Shown one piece after another: positions 52,852-63,031 of a DNA stretch of 64,000 bases. Made by a program: the position numbers and the translations under genes. The stretch lies in NCBI RefSeq assembly GCF_015477805.1, contig NZ_JADLQL010000001.1:1116001-1180000 (forward strand). The letters are read 5' to 3'. The notes under the pieces are model-generated. The model was not told the origin of the DNA and did not search any database. It saw only the letters and a list, made by a program, of their open reading frames with translations. How positions within the stretch are numbered: position 1 is the first letter of the stretch; each line of letters opens with the position of its first letter. Origin of the DNA: Nocardia flavorosea. Lineage in GTDB: Bacteria > Actinomycetota > Actinomycetes > Mycobacteriales > Mycobacteriaceae.

Positions 52852-53616
52852 TCACCGCGGCAGCCGCCGCCAGACTGCCTGGGGCAGCAGGCGCATTCCG
52901 AAGAACACCGGGCGCAGAATCCCGGGAATCCAGACCCGGCCCGCACGACGTCCCAGCGCACCCACGACCGCGTCCGCGACCTGATCCGGGGTACTGGAGA
53001 ACGGCGCCGGGCGCATCCCCTCGGTCATCCGGCCGATCACGAATCCCGGACGAGCGAGCAGCAGATGCACCCCGCTACCGTGCAGCGCATCGGCCAGGCC
53101 ACTGGCGAAACCGTCCAGCCCGGCCTTGGCCGACCCGTAGACGTAGTTCGCCCGCCGGACCCGGACACCCGCCACCGAACCGAATACGACGAGATGGCCG
53201 CTGCCCTGGACGCGGAACTCGTTGGCCAGCACGGTGAGCACGCTGAGCTGCGCAGTGTAATCGGTATGCACCACGGCGAGCGCGTGACCGGGGTCGGCTT
53301 CGGCCAGGGCCTGATCCCCCAGTACACCGAATGCCAGGACCGCGACCCCGACCGGACCGTAGTCGGCAACGATCTTGGCCAGCAACGCCGGATGGCTCGC
53401 GGTGTCGGCGGCATCGAATTCCACCGGATGCACCGCCGTCGCGCCCGCCGCGGTGAGCGCCGCTGTTTCGGTGTGCAGTTCCTCGCAGCGCCGCGCGGCC
53501 AGCACCACCGCCCGGCCGGGGGCCAGCCGCAGCGCCACTTGCAGACCGATTTCGCTGCGTCCGCCCAGCACCAGCACTGTGCCCGGGTCGATCCCTCGTG
53601 TACGACGCACAACCAT
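52852..53616 (-). CDS. SDR family oxidoreductase, DprE2-like (Rv2073c-type)
   Basis: 254 residues. The nucleotide motif is [21 protein letters not shown], the GGxSEIG form of DprE2, the reductase that completes decaprenylphosphoryl-arabinose synthesis. Also present are [10 protein letters not shown], the serine in [10 protein letters not shown], and [11 protein letters not shown] with the Tyr-Lys pair. It is probably a paralogue of DprE2 rather than DprE2 itself, since the true gene sits with dprE1. Its placement beside cobL and a biliverdin-reductase-like gene mirrors M. tuberculosis Rv2072c-Rv2074. A role in polyprenyl-sugar metabolism is only suggested. Confidence 0.87.
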   Translation of the reverse strand: MVVRRTRGIDPGTVLVLGGRSEIGLQVALRLAPGRAVVLAARRCEELHTETAALTAAGATAVHPVEFDAADTASHPALLAKIVADYGPVGVAVLAFGVLGDQALAEADPGHALAVVHTDYTAQLSVLTVLANEFRVQGSGHLVVFGSVAGVRVRRANYVYGSAKAGLDGFASGLADALHGSGVHLLLARPGFVIGRMTEGMRPAPFSSTPDQVADAVVGALGRRAGRVWIPGILRPVFFGMRLLPQAVWRRLPR

Positions 53617-53699
53617 GCGCTCAGTCTGTCATCCGGCGCCGGTCGCGACCCGCACCGGGAGACCCGAGTCCGGTAAATGTCACCCGCTACGGTCCTCGT

Positions 53700-54104
53700 A
53701 TGGCAACCCATACCGTCGAACTGTCGCCCGCCGCCGTCGAGTTCCTAACCGAACGGCATCTGGCCACCCTCACCACCCTGCGAGCGGACGGCACCCCGCA
53801 TGTGGTGCCGGTGGGCTTCACCTGGGACGGCGACGCCGGGCTGGCCCGCGTGATAACCAGTGGCAGTTCGGTGAAGGCCCGCAACGTCGGGCGATCGGGC
53901 TACGCCGCGGTCGGTCAGGTCGACGGGCGGCGCTGGCTCACCCTCGAGGGGCCGGCAACGGTGCTGGACGATCCGGCGCAGGTCCGGGAAGCCGAACGCC
54001 GCTACGCCGAACGCTATCGCACCCCGCGCGAGAACCCGGCCCGCGTGGTACTCGCCATAGAAGTCCGCCGGGTGTTGTGCGGGGTCGCGTTGCGGGCTGT
54101 GTGA
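53700..54104 (+). CDS. PPOX-family F420-dependent biliverdin reductase-like protein (Rv2074-type)
   Basis: 134 residues. Split-barrel: [51 protein letters not shown] (cofactor phosphate contact), [20 protein letters not shown]. Its length and neighbours (cobL, DprE2-like SDR) match M. tuberculosis Rv2074, reported to reduce biliverdin with F420H2. Divergent from the SDR with an 83-base gap. Confidence 0.87.
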   Translation: MATHTVELSPAAVEFLTERHLATLTTLRADGTPHVVPVGFTWDGDAGLARVITSGSSVKARNVGRSGYAAVGQVDGRRWLTLEGPATVLDDPAQVREAERRYAERYRTPRENPARVVLAIEVRRVLCGVALRAV

Positions 54105-54213
54105 GCTCCGCGCTCACCGATCCGACAGCCGCAGTGTCCGGGCCGGACAGGACCGTTGCACCGCGAGGCGACGACCTGATCGAACGCGGGCCCACCACGT
54201 GCGGGCCGAATCG

Positions 54214-55347
54214 TCAGGTGGGCAGGGCGGTGAGGCCGTGCGGCCGCTCGTTCATCGATACGCAGCCGTCCTCGGTGACCACCACGATGTCCTCTATCCG
54301 GGCACCCCATTCCCCCGGGAAATAGATCCCCGGTTCGATACTGAAGGCCATACCGGGGCGCAGTTCGAGATCGTTGCCCGCGACGATATACGGCTCCTCG
54401 TGTACCGAGAGACCGATCCCGTGGCCGGTGCGGTGCACGAACGCCGCCCCGAACCCGGCGGCCTCCAGTGGTTCGCGGGCCGCCGCGTCCACGGCCGCGG
54501 CCCGCACCCCCGGGCGCACGGCGGCGACTGCGGCCGCCTGCGCCCGTTCCAGTTCGGCGCAGCGGGCGGCGACCTCCGGATCGGGTTCGCCGAGCACGTA
54601 GGTGCGGGTGGAATCGGAGTAGTAGCCGGGTTCCACCGGGCCGCCGATATCGATGACCACCACATCACCGGCCGCGATTCGCCGGTCCGATACCTCGTGG
54701 TGCGGTACGGCGCCGTTGGACCCGCTGCCGACGATGACGAACGCGGCCTCGGTGTGCCCCTCGGCCACGATGGCGTCGGTGATGTCCTTGCCGACCTCGG
54801 CTTCGGTGCGCCCCACCCGCAGGAATTCGCCCATCCGGGCATGGACGCGGTCGATGGCGGCACCCGCGCGGCGCAGTGCCGCGATCTCCGCGTCGTCCTT
54901 GATCATGCGTAGTTCCCGCAGGACCGGGGTCGCCGAGACGGGCAGCCCGCTGAAGCTGTGCGCCAGCGGCAGCAGATGCAGTGCGGGCATACCGTCGGCG
55001 ACCGCCACCCGCGACCCGATATGTAGCGCCGACTGCACCAGCTCGTAGGGATCGACGCCATCCACCCAGTCCAGGACCCGCAGGCCCAACTCGTCCACCG
55101 CGGATTCGCGCAGCCCGGCAACCTCCAGTTTCGGTACCACCACCGAGGGGGTGGCCTTATCGGAGGTGATAACCAGGCAGGTGAGCCGCTCGAACGATTG
55201 GGCGGCCGATCCGATCAGATACCGCAGGTCGGGACCGGGGGTGATGAGCAGTGCGTCCAGATGCGCTTCGCGGATCAACTGTACCGCCCGCTCCAGCCGC
55301 TGCTCGTAGATTTCCGCCGCGAACCGTGACTCCGTGTGCGCGCTCAT
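54214..55347 (-). CDS. pepE: M24-family Xaa-Pro dipeptidase/aminopeptidase
   Basis: 377 residues from ATG 55347. A creatinase-type N-terminal domain (LDALLITPGPDLRYLIG) leads a pita-bread catalytic domain with all metal ligands: two aspartates in VVIDIGGPVEPGYYSDSTRTY (given in part), histidine in HRTGHGIGL, and glutamates in SIEPGIYFPGE and RIEDIVVV. It cleaves X-Pro bonds in the cytoplasm. Equivalent to Rv2089c by position. Divergent from the exonuclease gene with 71 bases between starts. Confidence 0.92.
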   Translation of the reverse strand: MSAHTESRFAAEIYEQRLERAVQLIREAHLDALLITPGPDLRYLIGSAAQSFERLTCLVITSDKATPSVVVPKLEVAGLRESAVDELGLRVLDWVDGVDPYELVQSALHIGSRVAVADGMPALHLLPLAHSFSGLPVSATPVLRELRMIKDDAEIAALRRAGAAIDRVHARMGEFLRVGRTEAEVGKDITDAIVAEGHTEAAFVIVGSGSNGAVPHHEVSDRRIAAGDVVVIDIGGPVEPGYYSDSTRTYVLGEPDPEVAARCAELERAQAAAVAAVRPGVRAAAVDAAAREPLEAAGFGAAFVHRTGHGIGLSVHEEPYIVAGNDLELRPGMAFSIEPGIYFPGEWGARIEDIVVVTEDGCVSMNERPHGLTALPT

Positions 55348-55418
55348 GATCTCGAACTTACCCGCTGTCCGGGAGCGGTACACCGGATCGGTCGGTGGCG
55401 CCCGGTAGATTCCGGCGG

Positions 55419-56387
55419 GTGACTACGACCGAATCCGCACCGCGTCCACTGCTGCTGCTGGACGGAGCGAGTCTGTGGTTCCGGGCATTCCACGCGATCC
55501 CGGACAAGATCACCGCACCGGACGGCAGATCGGTGAACGCCCTGCGCGGGTTCACCGATATGGTGGCCGCCCTCATCACCCGGCACCGCCCAGCCCGCCT
55601 GGTGGTATGCCTGGATCTGGATTGGCGCCCCCGATTCCGGGTGGATCTTGTGCCGACGTACAAGACGCATCGCCTGGACACCTCCGCGGACGCCGAACCA
55701 GGCGCCGAAGTGGTACCCGACCGGTTGACACCGCAGGTCGGGATGATCCTGGAGGTGCTGGCCGCCGCCGGTATCGCCACCGGCGGCGCGGACGGCCTCG
55801 AGGCCGACGATGTGCTCGGCACCCTGGCCTCCACCGAACGCACCGCCCCGGTGGTCGTGGTCAGCGGCGATCGTGACCTGCTGCAACTCGTACGCGATAC
55901 GCCCGCACCACCCGTCCGCGTGCTGTACGCCGGTCGCGGGCTGGCCAAGGCCGAACTCTTCGGGCCCGCCGAGGTCGCGGCCAAATACGGGGTACCGACG
56001 GAGAACGCGGGCCCTGCCTATGCCGATATGGCCACCTTGCGCGGCGATTCGTCCGACGGACTGCCCGGCGCAGCGGGGATCGGTGAGAAAACCGCCGCCA
56101 CCCTGATCAGCCGGTTCGGCTCACTCGAGGCGTTACGCGCCGCCGTGGACGATCCGGCCGCCGAACTCGCCCAGGGCATCCGTGCCAAACTCCGTGCCGC
56201 CGCCGGTTATCTCGACGCCGCGGCGCCGGTGGTGCGGGTGGTCCGCGACGCGGATGTGATCTTGTCCCGCCCCGATACCCTGCACCCCATTCCGGCCGAT
56301 AGCGACGCGCTCCAGGAGCTTGCCACCCGTTACAACGCCGAAAGTCCGATCAAACGACTGATAACGGCGCTCGGCACCTGCGCCTGA
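55419..56387 (+). CDS. 5'-3' exonuclease (FEN/polymerase I N-terminal-like)
   Basis: 322 residues from GTG 55419. Metal-binding acidic motifs of the 5' nuclease fold are present: [39 protein letters not shown] and [21 protein letters not shown], the last being the helix-hairpin-helix DNA-binding element. It acts on flaps or RNA-DNA primers without an attached polymerase. Equivalent to Rv2090 by position. A long perfect palindrome follows 18 bases after the stop. Confidence 0.92.
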   Translation: MTTTESAPRPLLLLDGASLWFRAFHAIPDKITAPDGRSVNALRGFTDMVAALITRHRPARLVVCLDLDWRPRFRVDLVPTYKTHRLDTSADAEPGAEVVPDRLTPQVGMILEVLAAAGIATGGADGLEADDVLGTLASTERTAPVVVVSGDRDLLQLVRDTPAPPVRVLYAGRGLAKAELFGPAEVAAKYGVPTENAGPAYADMATLRGDSSDGLPGAAGIGEKTAATLISRFGSLEALRAAVDDPAAELAQGIRAKLRAAAGYLDAAAPVVRVVRDADVILSRPDTLHPIPADSDALQELATRYNAESPIKRLITALGTCA

Positions 56388-56405
56388 CCGTCCACGCCGG
56401 ATGTT

Positions 56406-56437
56406 CCGGCAGCATCCCGGTACCGGGATGCTGCCGG
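56406..56437. terminator. 32-bp perfect palindrome after the exonuclease gene
   Basis: The left arm CCGGCAGCATCCCGG and right arm CCGGGATGCTGCCGG meet around TA, so all 32 bases are self-complementary. It is probably a terminator for the exonuclease transcript, with a few central bases unpaired in RNA. Confidence 0.7.
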
Positions 56438-56624
56438 GCGAACCCACCGCATCGGACCCGGGTCACCGATGCAGCCGCGCCATACCAGGGCGGCCTCCAC
56501 AGCAATATCGGGGCTCTCGTCACCACTGGCCGCGACAGCGCTCGGGCCGGTTCGGGGATGCGAAGACCATCCGCACCGCCCCGGCGCAACCAGCGGTGGT
56601 GCCGAGTTTTACGAGGCCCGGAAA

Positions 56625-56717
56625 GGTTTCGGTCCGTCCCTGCTGTCCGTGCTCGAGACAATGCGGCGCAGCCGCGAGTATCGAGCGCGGACAGCAGGGA
56701 CCAAGGGGACCGAAACC
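56625..56717. repeat. Large imperfect inverted repeat (93 bp) between convergent genes
   Basis: The left arm (56625-56656) starts GGTTTCGGTCC and continues GTCCCTGCTGTCCGTGCTCGA. The right arm (56681-56717) is its complement with one mismatch and a five-base bulge, ending GGACCGAAACC. The 24-base loop holds a small GCGGC-GCA-GCCGC hairpin. It is far longer than normal terminators. It could be a bidirectional terminator, a structured small RNA, or a MITE-like remnant. Confidence 0.75.
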
Positions 56718-56751
56718 CGCGCCGCCGCAGGCGGTGCCGAATAAACAGAAC

Positions 56752-57552
56752 TCAGCTGGGCCGGCCGACTTCGTAGGTGCCGTCTTCCTTGGTGATCTTG
56801 ATATTGACCTTTTTGTCCTCGCCGCCGACCTTCAGGTCACAGGTGAACGTCGCGTCCACCGCAACCTCCTGTCCCGCCGGGCACCGGACATCCTTGACAT
56901 CCTCGATGCCGTAGGACTCCTCGAGCACCTTGGCCACCCCGGTCTGTACCGCGGCCTGATCGAGTTCGTCCTTGGCTGTGAGCATCAGGATCGCCACCAC
57001 CACACCGGCCACGACCACCACACCGGCCAGCACGAGCCCGATGATCAGACCGGTTTTCTTACCGCCGCCACCGGCGGGCTGCTGCTGGGCGCCCCACTGC
57101 TGCTGGGCAGGCTGACCCCACTGCCCCGACTGCGCCTGCGGCTGCTGCCCCCACTGCTGTTGTTGTTGCTGGTTGGGGTCGCCCCACTGTTGTTGCGGCT
57201 GATTCGGGTCACCCCACTGCTGAGGCGGCGGCTGCTGACCCCACTGCTGCTGCGTCGGCTCGCTCCACTGCTGCTGCGGCTGCTGCGGCTGGGGTTGCGG
57301 CTGACTCCACTGTTGCGGCTGCGGCTGCGGCTGCGGCTGCGGCTGCGGCTGCCACTGCTGACCACTCTGGTCGCCACTGCCCCATTGCTGGGTGGGCTGC
57401 GCCTGCTGCGGATCGTTCAGGGGCTGTGCGGGTGGCTGGCTCCCCCACTGTGGCGCTGCGCCGGGCGGCTGCTGTCCACCCCAGACCTGGGTGGGATCGT
57501 TACGTCCCTCCCCGGGTCCCGGGGTGTCGTTCGGTCCGTACGGCCCACTCAT
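56752..57552 (-). CDS. PQ-rich membrane protein with DUF4333 domain (Rv2091c-type)
   Basis: 266 residues from ATG 57552, GGAGG upstream. The first 160 residues are a low-complexity Gln/Pro/Trp-rich segment with repeated QQWG-type units (QQWGDPNQ appears twice) and a (QP)n run. One membrane helix follows (TGLIIGLVLAGVVVVAGVVVAILML). The exported C-terminal domain has two cysteines (DVRCPAGQE, ATFTCDLKVGG) and GTYEVGRP, typical of DUF4333. The cytoplasmic repeat arm is likely disordered. Conserved next to helY in this lineage; function unknown. Confidence 0.88.
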   Translation of the reverse strand: MSGPYGPNDTPGPGEGRNDPTQVWGGQQPPGAAPQWGSQPPAQPLNDPQQAQPTQQWGSGDQSGQQWQPQPQPQPQPQPQQWSQPQPQPQQPQQQWSEPTQQQWGQQPPPQQWGDPNQPQQQWGDPNQQQQQQWGQQPQAQSGQWGQPAQQQWGAQQQPAGGGGKKTGLIIGLVLAGVVVVAGVVVAILMLTAKDELDQAAVQTGVAKVLEESYGIEDVKDVRCPAGQEVAVDATFTCDLKVGGEDKKVNIKITKEDGTYEVGRPS

Positions 57553-57729
57553 CTGGTTGCCTCCACTCGCATCGTCATACACACGGTAGCCCCCCGCGTG
57601 CGGTTGAAATCAAATCACAATCGATGGTCTCACGCTGTGCCTACCGAAGCATGAGCGAGGGCAACGATCGCTTCTCGCATACGGATGCCGAGGCGCCGAA
57701 GGCGGAGGCATCGCATTACCGCCGCCCGC

Positions 57730-60429
57730 TCATGCCGCGTCCACGGCGACGACACCACGCCGGATCGCCCGGACGGCCTTGGCCGCGGTGGCCGCGACCT
57801 CGGTATCGTCTGCGGTGCTGTGGATCTGGTCGAGCAGATCGATCACCTGACGGCACCAGCGCACGAAATCGCCGGCCGATAGCGGCGAGCCCTGATCCCC
57901 GCCGGCCGTCATCGCGTCCACGAGGGCATCGCCGCGGGCCCATTTGTAGATTCCGTCGACGAAACCGAGATCGGGTTCCCGGGTCGGCACGAGCCGGTGC
58001 TCGGCTTCGTCGGTGCGTAGCCGCGACCACTGGGCGATGGTGTCGGCCACCGCCCGGCGGATCGGTGCCGTCGGTCCCGCAGCCCCGAGATATCCGCCCT
58101 CGCTTCGTGATTCGAACACCAGAATGGAGACGACGGCCGCCAGCTCGGCCGGCCCCAGACCGCGCCACAGCCCTCGGCGCAGACATTCGGCGACCAGCAG
58201 ATCGCTTTCGGCGTAGATCCGGGCCAGCCGCCGCCCGTCCGGGGTGACTTCGCCGTCGCGCACGAAGCCGCGCTCGTCCAGCAGGCCGACGATCCGATCG
58301 AAGGTGCGGGCCAGCGAGTTCGTGGTCGCGGCGACCTTCTGCCGCATGGCCTCGGTTTCGCGGCGTATCCGGTTGTAGCGCTCGCCCACCCGGGCCAGTT
58401 GTTCGCGATCGGGCCGGGAATGCGCGGGATGGGCGCGCAACGCGCGCCGCAATGTCGCGAGTTGCGGATCGTCCACGCCCCGGGCACGTTTATCGCGGCG
58501 GCCTCGGCCGGGTGCGGTGATCCCGGTACTGCGCAGTGCCGACGCCAGATCGCGCCGGGTGCGGGCCGTGCGATGGTCGACCCGGCGCGGTAACCGCATC
58601 CGGCCCAGCGGTTCGGCGGGCACCGGGAAATCGGCGACCGATACCCGGCCTGCCCATTTGTCCTCGGTGAGCACCAGCGGACGTGGATCCCCCGGTGTGG
58701 CATCCGGTTCCAGGATCACTGCCAGACCCGCCCGGCGGCCCGCGCCGATGGCGACCACATCACCGCGCCGGAGTTCGGTCAGCGCGGCCACCCCGGCGGT
58801 GCGCCGGTCGTTACGGGTCTGCTGGTTCAGCTGCCGTTCCCGCTGTTTGATCCGTTCGCGCAGGCCGAAGTACTCGAGGAAATCCCCCTCCTCGCCGCCG
58901 AGCTGCGCGGCGAGCTTACGCAGCTGGCCCTCGTTGCGCTCGATACCGCGCACGAGACCCACCACCGAACGATCGGCCTGGAACTGCGCGAACGACCGTT
59001 CCAGCAGCATCCGCGCCTCCTCGGACCCCAGCCGGTCGATCAGGTTGATCGACATGTTGTAGCCGGGTTTGAAGGAGCTGCGCAACGGATAGGTCCGGGT
59101 GGAGGCCAGGCCGGCGACCGCGCTGGTATCGACCTCGGGTTGCCAGAGCACCACCGCATGCCCCTCGACATCGATACCCCGCCGGCCTGCCCGGCCGGTC
59201 AGCTGCGTGTACTCGCCCGGCGTGAGTTCGGCGTGCGTTTCGCCGTTGAATTTCACCAGCCGCTCCAGCACGACCGTACGCGCGGGCATATTGATCCCCA
59301 GAGCCAGCGTCTCGGTGGCGAACACCGCCCGCACCAGCCCCTTGACGAACAATTCCTCGACCGTGTGCCGGAACGCGGGCAGCATCCCGGCGTGGTGCGC
59401 GGCCAGCCCCCGGTGCAGCGCCTCCCGCCACTCCCAGTAGCCGAGCACTTCGAGATCGGCGCGCGGCAGCTCGCCGGTGTGTTTGTCGATGATCGCGTCG
59501 ACGATCTCCGGGTCGGCGGCACCGCTCAGATTCAGCCCCGACCGCAGACACTGCGCCAGTGCGCCGTCGCAGCCCGCTCGGCTGAAAATAAAGGTGATGG
59601 CCGGGAGCAACCCTTCCTCGTCGAGCCGGGCCAGCACCTCCGGCCGGGGCAGCGGGCGGAAGAACCGGCGCGGTCCGCCGCGGCCACGGGGGCCGCCCCA
59701 GCTTTCCATCCGGTCGGCGGCCTCGCGCTGTTTGATGTAGCGGACCAGATCGGAATCGACGAGGACACGCTGATCGGAGGATTCGCTGTCGAACAGATCG
59801 AACATCCGGCGCCCGACCATCACGTGCTGCCACAGCGGTACCGGCCGGGTCTCGTCCACCACCACCGCGGTATCGCCGCGTACGGTCTCCATCCAGGCGC
59901 CGAACTCCTCGGCATTGGAGACCGTCGCGGACAGGCTCACCAGCCGCACCTCGGCCGGCAGATGCAGGATGACCTCTTCCCAGACCGCGCCGCGGAACCG
60001 GTCGGCCAGGTAGTGGACCTCGTCCATCACCACGTACGACAGCGCCCGCAGGGCATCCGACGACGCGTAGATCATATTGCGCAGCACCTCGGTGGTCATC
60101 ACGACCACTTGTGCGTCCGGGTTGATGGACTGATCGCCGGTCAGCAACCCCACCCGGCCCCGGCCGTACCGTTCGGTGAGATCGGCGAACTTCTGGTTCG
60201 ACAGTGCCTTGATGGGGGTGGTGTAGAAGCATTTCCCGCCGGAGGCCAGGGCCAGATGCACCGCGAACTCGCCGACCACGGTTTTCCCGGCCCCGGTGGG
60301 CGCGCACACCAGCACCCCATGGCCGTTCTCCAGGGCGGTACAGGCTTGGCGCTGAAACGGGTCCAGCTCGAATGTCAGCTCGGCGGCGAACCTGGACAGT
60401 TCGGCGGTCAGCGACGCGTTCGGTGTCAC
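57730..60429 (-). CDS. helY: DEAD/DEAH-box helicase HelY (Ski2/Mtr4-like)
   Basis: 899 residues from GTG 60429. Helicase motifs in order: Walker A VCAPTGAGKTVVGEFAV near 38, TPIKALSNQKF, MDEVHYLADRFRG (DEVH), LSATVSNAEEF (motif III), and QLTGRAGRRGIDVEGHAV (motif VI). The C-terminal half contains an arch-like insert and a DSHCT-type helical end. It probably unwinds structured RNA. Gene order with tatC and tatA matches M. tuberculosis. Confidence 0.94.
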   Translation of the reverse strand: MTPNASLTAELSRFAAELTFELDPFQRQACTALENGHGVLVCAPTGAGKTVVGEFAVHLALASGGKCFYTTPIKALSNQKFADLTERYGRGRVGLLTGDQSINPDAQVVVMTTEVLRNMIYASSDALRALSYVVMDEVHYLADRFRGAVWEEVILHLPAEVRLVSLSATVSNAEEFGAWMETVRGDTAVVVDETRPVPLWQHVMVGRRMFDLFDSESSDQRVLVDSDLVRYIKQREAADRMESWGGPRGRGGPRRFFRPLPRPEVLARLDEEGLLPAITFIFSRAGCDGALAQCLRSGLNLSGAADPEIVDAIIDKHTGELPRADLEVLGYWEWREALHRGLAAHHAGMLPAFRHTVEELFVKGLVRAVFATETLALGINMPARTVVLERLVKFNGETHAELTPGEYTQLTGRAGRRGIDVEGHAVVLWQPEVDTSAVAGLASTRTYPLRSSFKPGYNMSINLIDRLGSEEARMLLERSFAQFQADRSVVGLVRGIERNEGQLRKLAAQLGGEEGDFLEYFGLRERIKQRERQLNQQTRNDRRTAGVAALTELRRGDVVAIGAGRRAGLAVILEPDATPGDPRPLVLTEDKWAGRVSVADFPVPAEPLGRMRLPRRVDHRTARTRRDLASALRSTGITAPGRGRRDKRARGVDDPQLATLRRALRAHPAHSRPDREQLARVGERYNRIRRETEAMRQKVAATTNSLARTFDRIVGLLDERGFVRDGEVTPDGRRLARIYAESDLLVAECLRRGLWRGLGPAELAAVVSILVFESRSEGGYLGAAGPTAPIRRAVADTIAQWSRLRTDEAEHRLVPTREPDLGFVDGIYKWARGDALVDAMTAGGDQGSPLSAGDFVRWCRQVIDLLDQIHSTADDTEVAATAAKAVRAIRRGVVAVDAA

Positions 60430-60509
60430 GTGTCCGAGACTAATGGAGGATTACGACACCGGTCGCGCCGATAAAATCCGCCGGTCGCTCACGACGCCAT
60501 CCGGGAGTC

Positions 60510-61478
60510 TCAGAGTGTGTCCGAATAGTCCGGTGCCGAACCGGTGGACCGGCCGGGGGCGGGAACCGGGTCCGCCGCGGTGATCGGCGCGGCCGGATCG
60601 ACCGGGGCGGGCGCACCGATCTGCGATGCCTGCTCGTCGTCGAGGGCACCCAGTTCCTGTTCGGCACGTCTGGCGCGCCGCTTGTCGTTGATCCGCGCGA
60701 ATTGCACCGCCACCTCGAACAGCACGGTCAACGCCAGAGCCAGGGCCAGCATCGAGAACGGATCCTGCGGGGTGACGATGGCCGCGAAGACGAACAGGCC
60801 GAAGATGATGCCGCGCCGCCACGCCTTCAACCGCTCGTAGGGGAGGATCCCGATCAGGTTGAGGCCGATGATGAGCAACGGCGTTTCGAAACTGACCCCG
60901 AAGATGATCAGCAACTGGATGATGAAACCGAAGTACTGCGAGCCGCTCAGGGCGGTGATCTGCACATTGTCGCCGATGCTGAGCAGAAAGCTCAGGGCAT
61001 GCGCGATAACCCAGTACGCGAGGACCGCACCGACGACGAACAGCACCGACCCCGAGGCCACGAAGCCGATCCCGTATTTCCGTTCCTTCGGGTAGAGGCC
61101 CGGCGTGATGAACGCCCACAGCTGATAGAGCCAGATCGGGCAGGCCAGCACCACTCCGGCCGTCATACCGACCTTCAACCGGAGCATGAACTGCTCGAAC
61201 GGCCCGGTCGCCAGCAGCCGGCACTCCCCGTCCGGGGACAACGCGGCCCGCGCCGAATCGGGCAGATCGCAGTACGGCCCCCGCAGGATCTCGCCGAGGC
61301 TGTCCATCCCGAGGAACGAATTCGCGTACCAGAGAAAACCGAATACGGTGGTGACGACGATGGCCGCGAGGGAGATCAGCAGCCGGGTGCGCAGTTCCCG
61401 GAGATGCTCGACCAGCGACATGGTGCCATCGGGATTGGTGCGCCGTTTGCTGCGCCGGGGGTCGAACGGAATTCGCAT
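60510..61478 (-). CDS. tatC: Sec-independent protein translocase subunit TatC
   Basis: 322 residues with six membrane helices. Recognition residues are in the cytosolic N-terminus ([15 protein letters not shown]) and the FxxE region ([18 protein letters not shown]). It binds twin-arginine signal peptides. The C-terminal 60 residues are a cytoplasmic Ala/Pro/Asp-rich tail, typical of actinobacterial TatC. It is 165 bases downstream of tatA. Confidence 0.95.
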   Translation of the reverse strand: MRIPFDPRRSKRRTNPDGTMSLVEHLRELRTRLLISLAAIVVTTVFGFLWYANSFLGMDSLGEILRGPYCDLPDSARAALSPDGECRLLATGPFEQFMLRLKVGMTAGVVLACPIWLYQLWAFITPGLYPKERKYGIGFVASGSVLFVVGAVLAYWVIAHALSFLLSIGDNVQITALSGSQYFGFIIQLLIIFGVSFETPLLIIGLNLIGILPYERLKAWRRGIIFGLFVFAAIVTPQDPFSMLALALALTVLFEVAVQFARINDKRRARRAEQELGALDDEQASQIGAPAPVDPAAPITAADPVPAPGRSTGSAPDYSDTL

Positions 61479-61643
61479 ATGTGTGGATGCCCTCGTATCA
61501 GCGTGCCTCGCTCCGCTCGGCCTGCGGCACTGTACCGACCCCGGCGCTCACTGCGCGGGGTGGATTCGGTGCCCGGTCGGCAGCGCCGGGTGGACAGCCG
61601 TCACAACCGGTCCCGGATGTTTCCAGGACCACGGAGACGGGCC

Positions 61644-61898
61644 TCAGAGCGTTTTCGACTCACTCCGGGTCTCGGTGGCCGATGTGTTCGCCTCCCGGCC
61701 CGACGGCAGTTCCGGAGCGGGCGCGGCGACACCGGTGCTCGCGGACTTGCTGTCGTTGTGCATCTCGCTCACCTCGCTCTTGAAGATCCGCAGCGACCGG
61801 CCGAGCCCGCGGGCCGCCTCGGGCATCCGCTTCGCGCCGAAGAACACCAAGAACACCGCCGCGACGATCACCCAGTGCCAGATGCTCATAGAGCCCAT
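61644..61898 (-). CDS. tatA: Sec-independent protein translocase subunit TatA
   Basis: 84 residues; GGGAGG eight bases before the ATG. A single membrane helix ([16 protein letters not shown]) is followed by the [24 protein letters not shown] amphipathic helix with the conserved FG hinge, and a charged tail. It forms the pore with TatC for folded proteins. Equivalent to Rv2094c. Confidence 0.95.
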   Translation of the reverse strand: MGSMSIWHWVIVAAVFLVFFGAKRMPEAARGLGRSLRIFKSEVSEMHNDSKSASTGVAAPAPELPSGREANTSATETRSESKTL

Positions 61899-62062
61899 TG
61901 TGGAAACCTCCCAAGACTATGGTCTCTCCGATGCTACCTGCCGTAATGCCGGCACCGAACCGGAGCGGGGGCACTCACAGCCACTTCACACCCGTTGTCA
62001 ACCGCTGTTCACCGCCGCGCCGCTTCCGCGGCACACTCGCGGGCGGCGTGGAGCCGACCGGT

Positions 62063-63031
62063 TCAGGCCGATTCGTCCAGTCCTGCGCCGTGATATGCCG
62101 CCAGTGCGGCCTCGGAACGTTCCCGGACGGCCGCCACCAATTCCGGCGGACCGAGAACCGTCACCCCGGACCCGAACCCGAGTGCCAGCCGCGCCATCCA
62201 GTCCAGAGTCGCGAACCGCATCGTCGCCTCCAGACTGCCGTCCGGATGCACCGCCATCCGGTGCATCGGATACTGGTCCAGCACCCAGCCGTAATCGGGG
62301 GCGATCAGCAACCGGGCCAGCGGTACCGCCGGGTCGTCCTGGAACAGATCCAACCCGGCATCGGTCGCCCGCGCCTCCTGCGGGGGTCGCGCCGGTTCGG
62401 TGAGTTCTTCGGCCGATTCGATCCGGTCGAACCGGAACAGTCGCACGCCCTCGGCCTCCCGGCACCAGCCCTGGAGATAGCTGTTGTCATCGACCGCGAC
62501 GATACGGATGGGATCCACCACCCGCGTCGACACCATGTCACGGCTGGCCGAGTAGTACTCGAGCTGTAACGCCCGGCCCGCCGCCACCGCGGACCGGACG
62601 GTGGTGACCGCGGGGGCCTCCTCGGGAGGCCCGGCCGAGGCCGCCGCCGGCACCCCACCGGAGATCGCCGCCTCGAGTTTCGCGATCGCCGCATGAGCCG
62701 CGGTCGGATCCACCATGCCGGGCAGATCGACGATCGACCGCAACGCCACGAGCACCGCGGTCGCCTCGATGGACGTCAGCCGCAGCGGACGCTCGATACC
62801 GGCAGTGAAGGTGACCTGCACGCTCTCTTCGGAAAACGACAGATCGATCAGATCGCCGGGCCCATAGCCGGGCAGACCACACATCCACAGCTGGTTCAGA
62901 TCGGCCATGAGCTGTTTGGTGGTGACCCCCAGATCCGCGGCCGCCTCCGCGGCACTGATACCCGGATTGGCCACGAAGTACGGCACCATGTTCAGCAGAC
63001 GCGACAGCCGCGCCGACAAACGGGTACTCAC
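62063..63031 (-). CDS. pafC: Transcriptional regulator PafC (HTH-WYL-WCX)
   Basis: 322 residues from GTG 63031, which overlaps the pafB stop (GTGA). N-terminal winged helix (SRLLNMVPYFVANPGISAAEAAADLGVTTKQLMADLNQLWMCG, given as family landmark), WYL domain in the middle (LQLEYYSASRDM, RIVAVDDNSYLQGWC, RLFRFDRI) and WCX domain at the end. PafC works with PafB as an activator of the LexA-independent DNA-damage response in mycobacteria. It can be assigned as PafC rather than PafB by LWMCGLPGYGPGDLIDL. Confidence 0.94.
   Translation of the reverse strand: MSTRLSARLSRLLNMVPYFVANPGISAAEAAADLGVTTKQLMADLNQLWMCGLPGYGPGDLIDLSFSEESVQVTFTAGIERPLRLTSIEATAVLVALRSIVDLPGMVDPTAAHAAIAKLEAAISGGVPAAASAGPPEEAPAVTTVRSAVAAGRALQLEYYSASRDMVSTRVVDPIRIVAVDDNSYLQGWCREAEGVRLFRFDRIESAEELTEPARPPQEARATDAGLDLFQDDPAVPLARLLIAPDYGWVLDQYPMHRMAVHPDGSLEATMRFATLDWMARLALGFGSGVTVLGPPELVAAVRERSEAALAAYHGAGLDESA

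Noticed and set aside
56401..57654. 417-codon plus-strand frame with leucine-rich LLLRLL text
   Set aside because: It is the antisense reading of the CAG/CTG-rich PQ arm of the DUF4333 protein, which produces artificial leucine runs.
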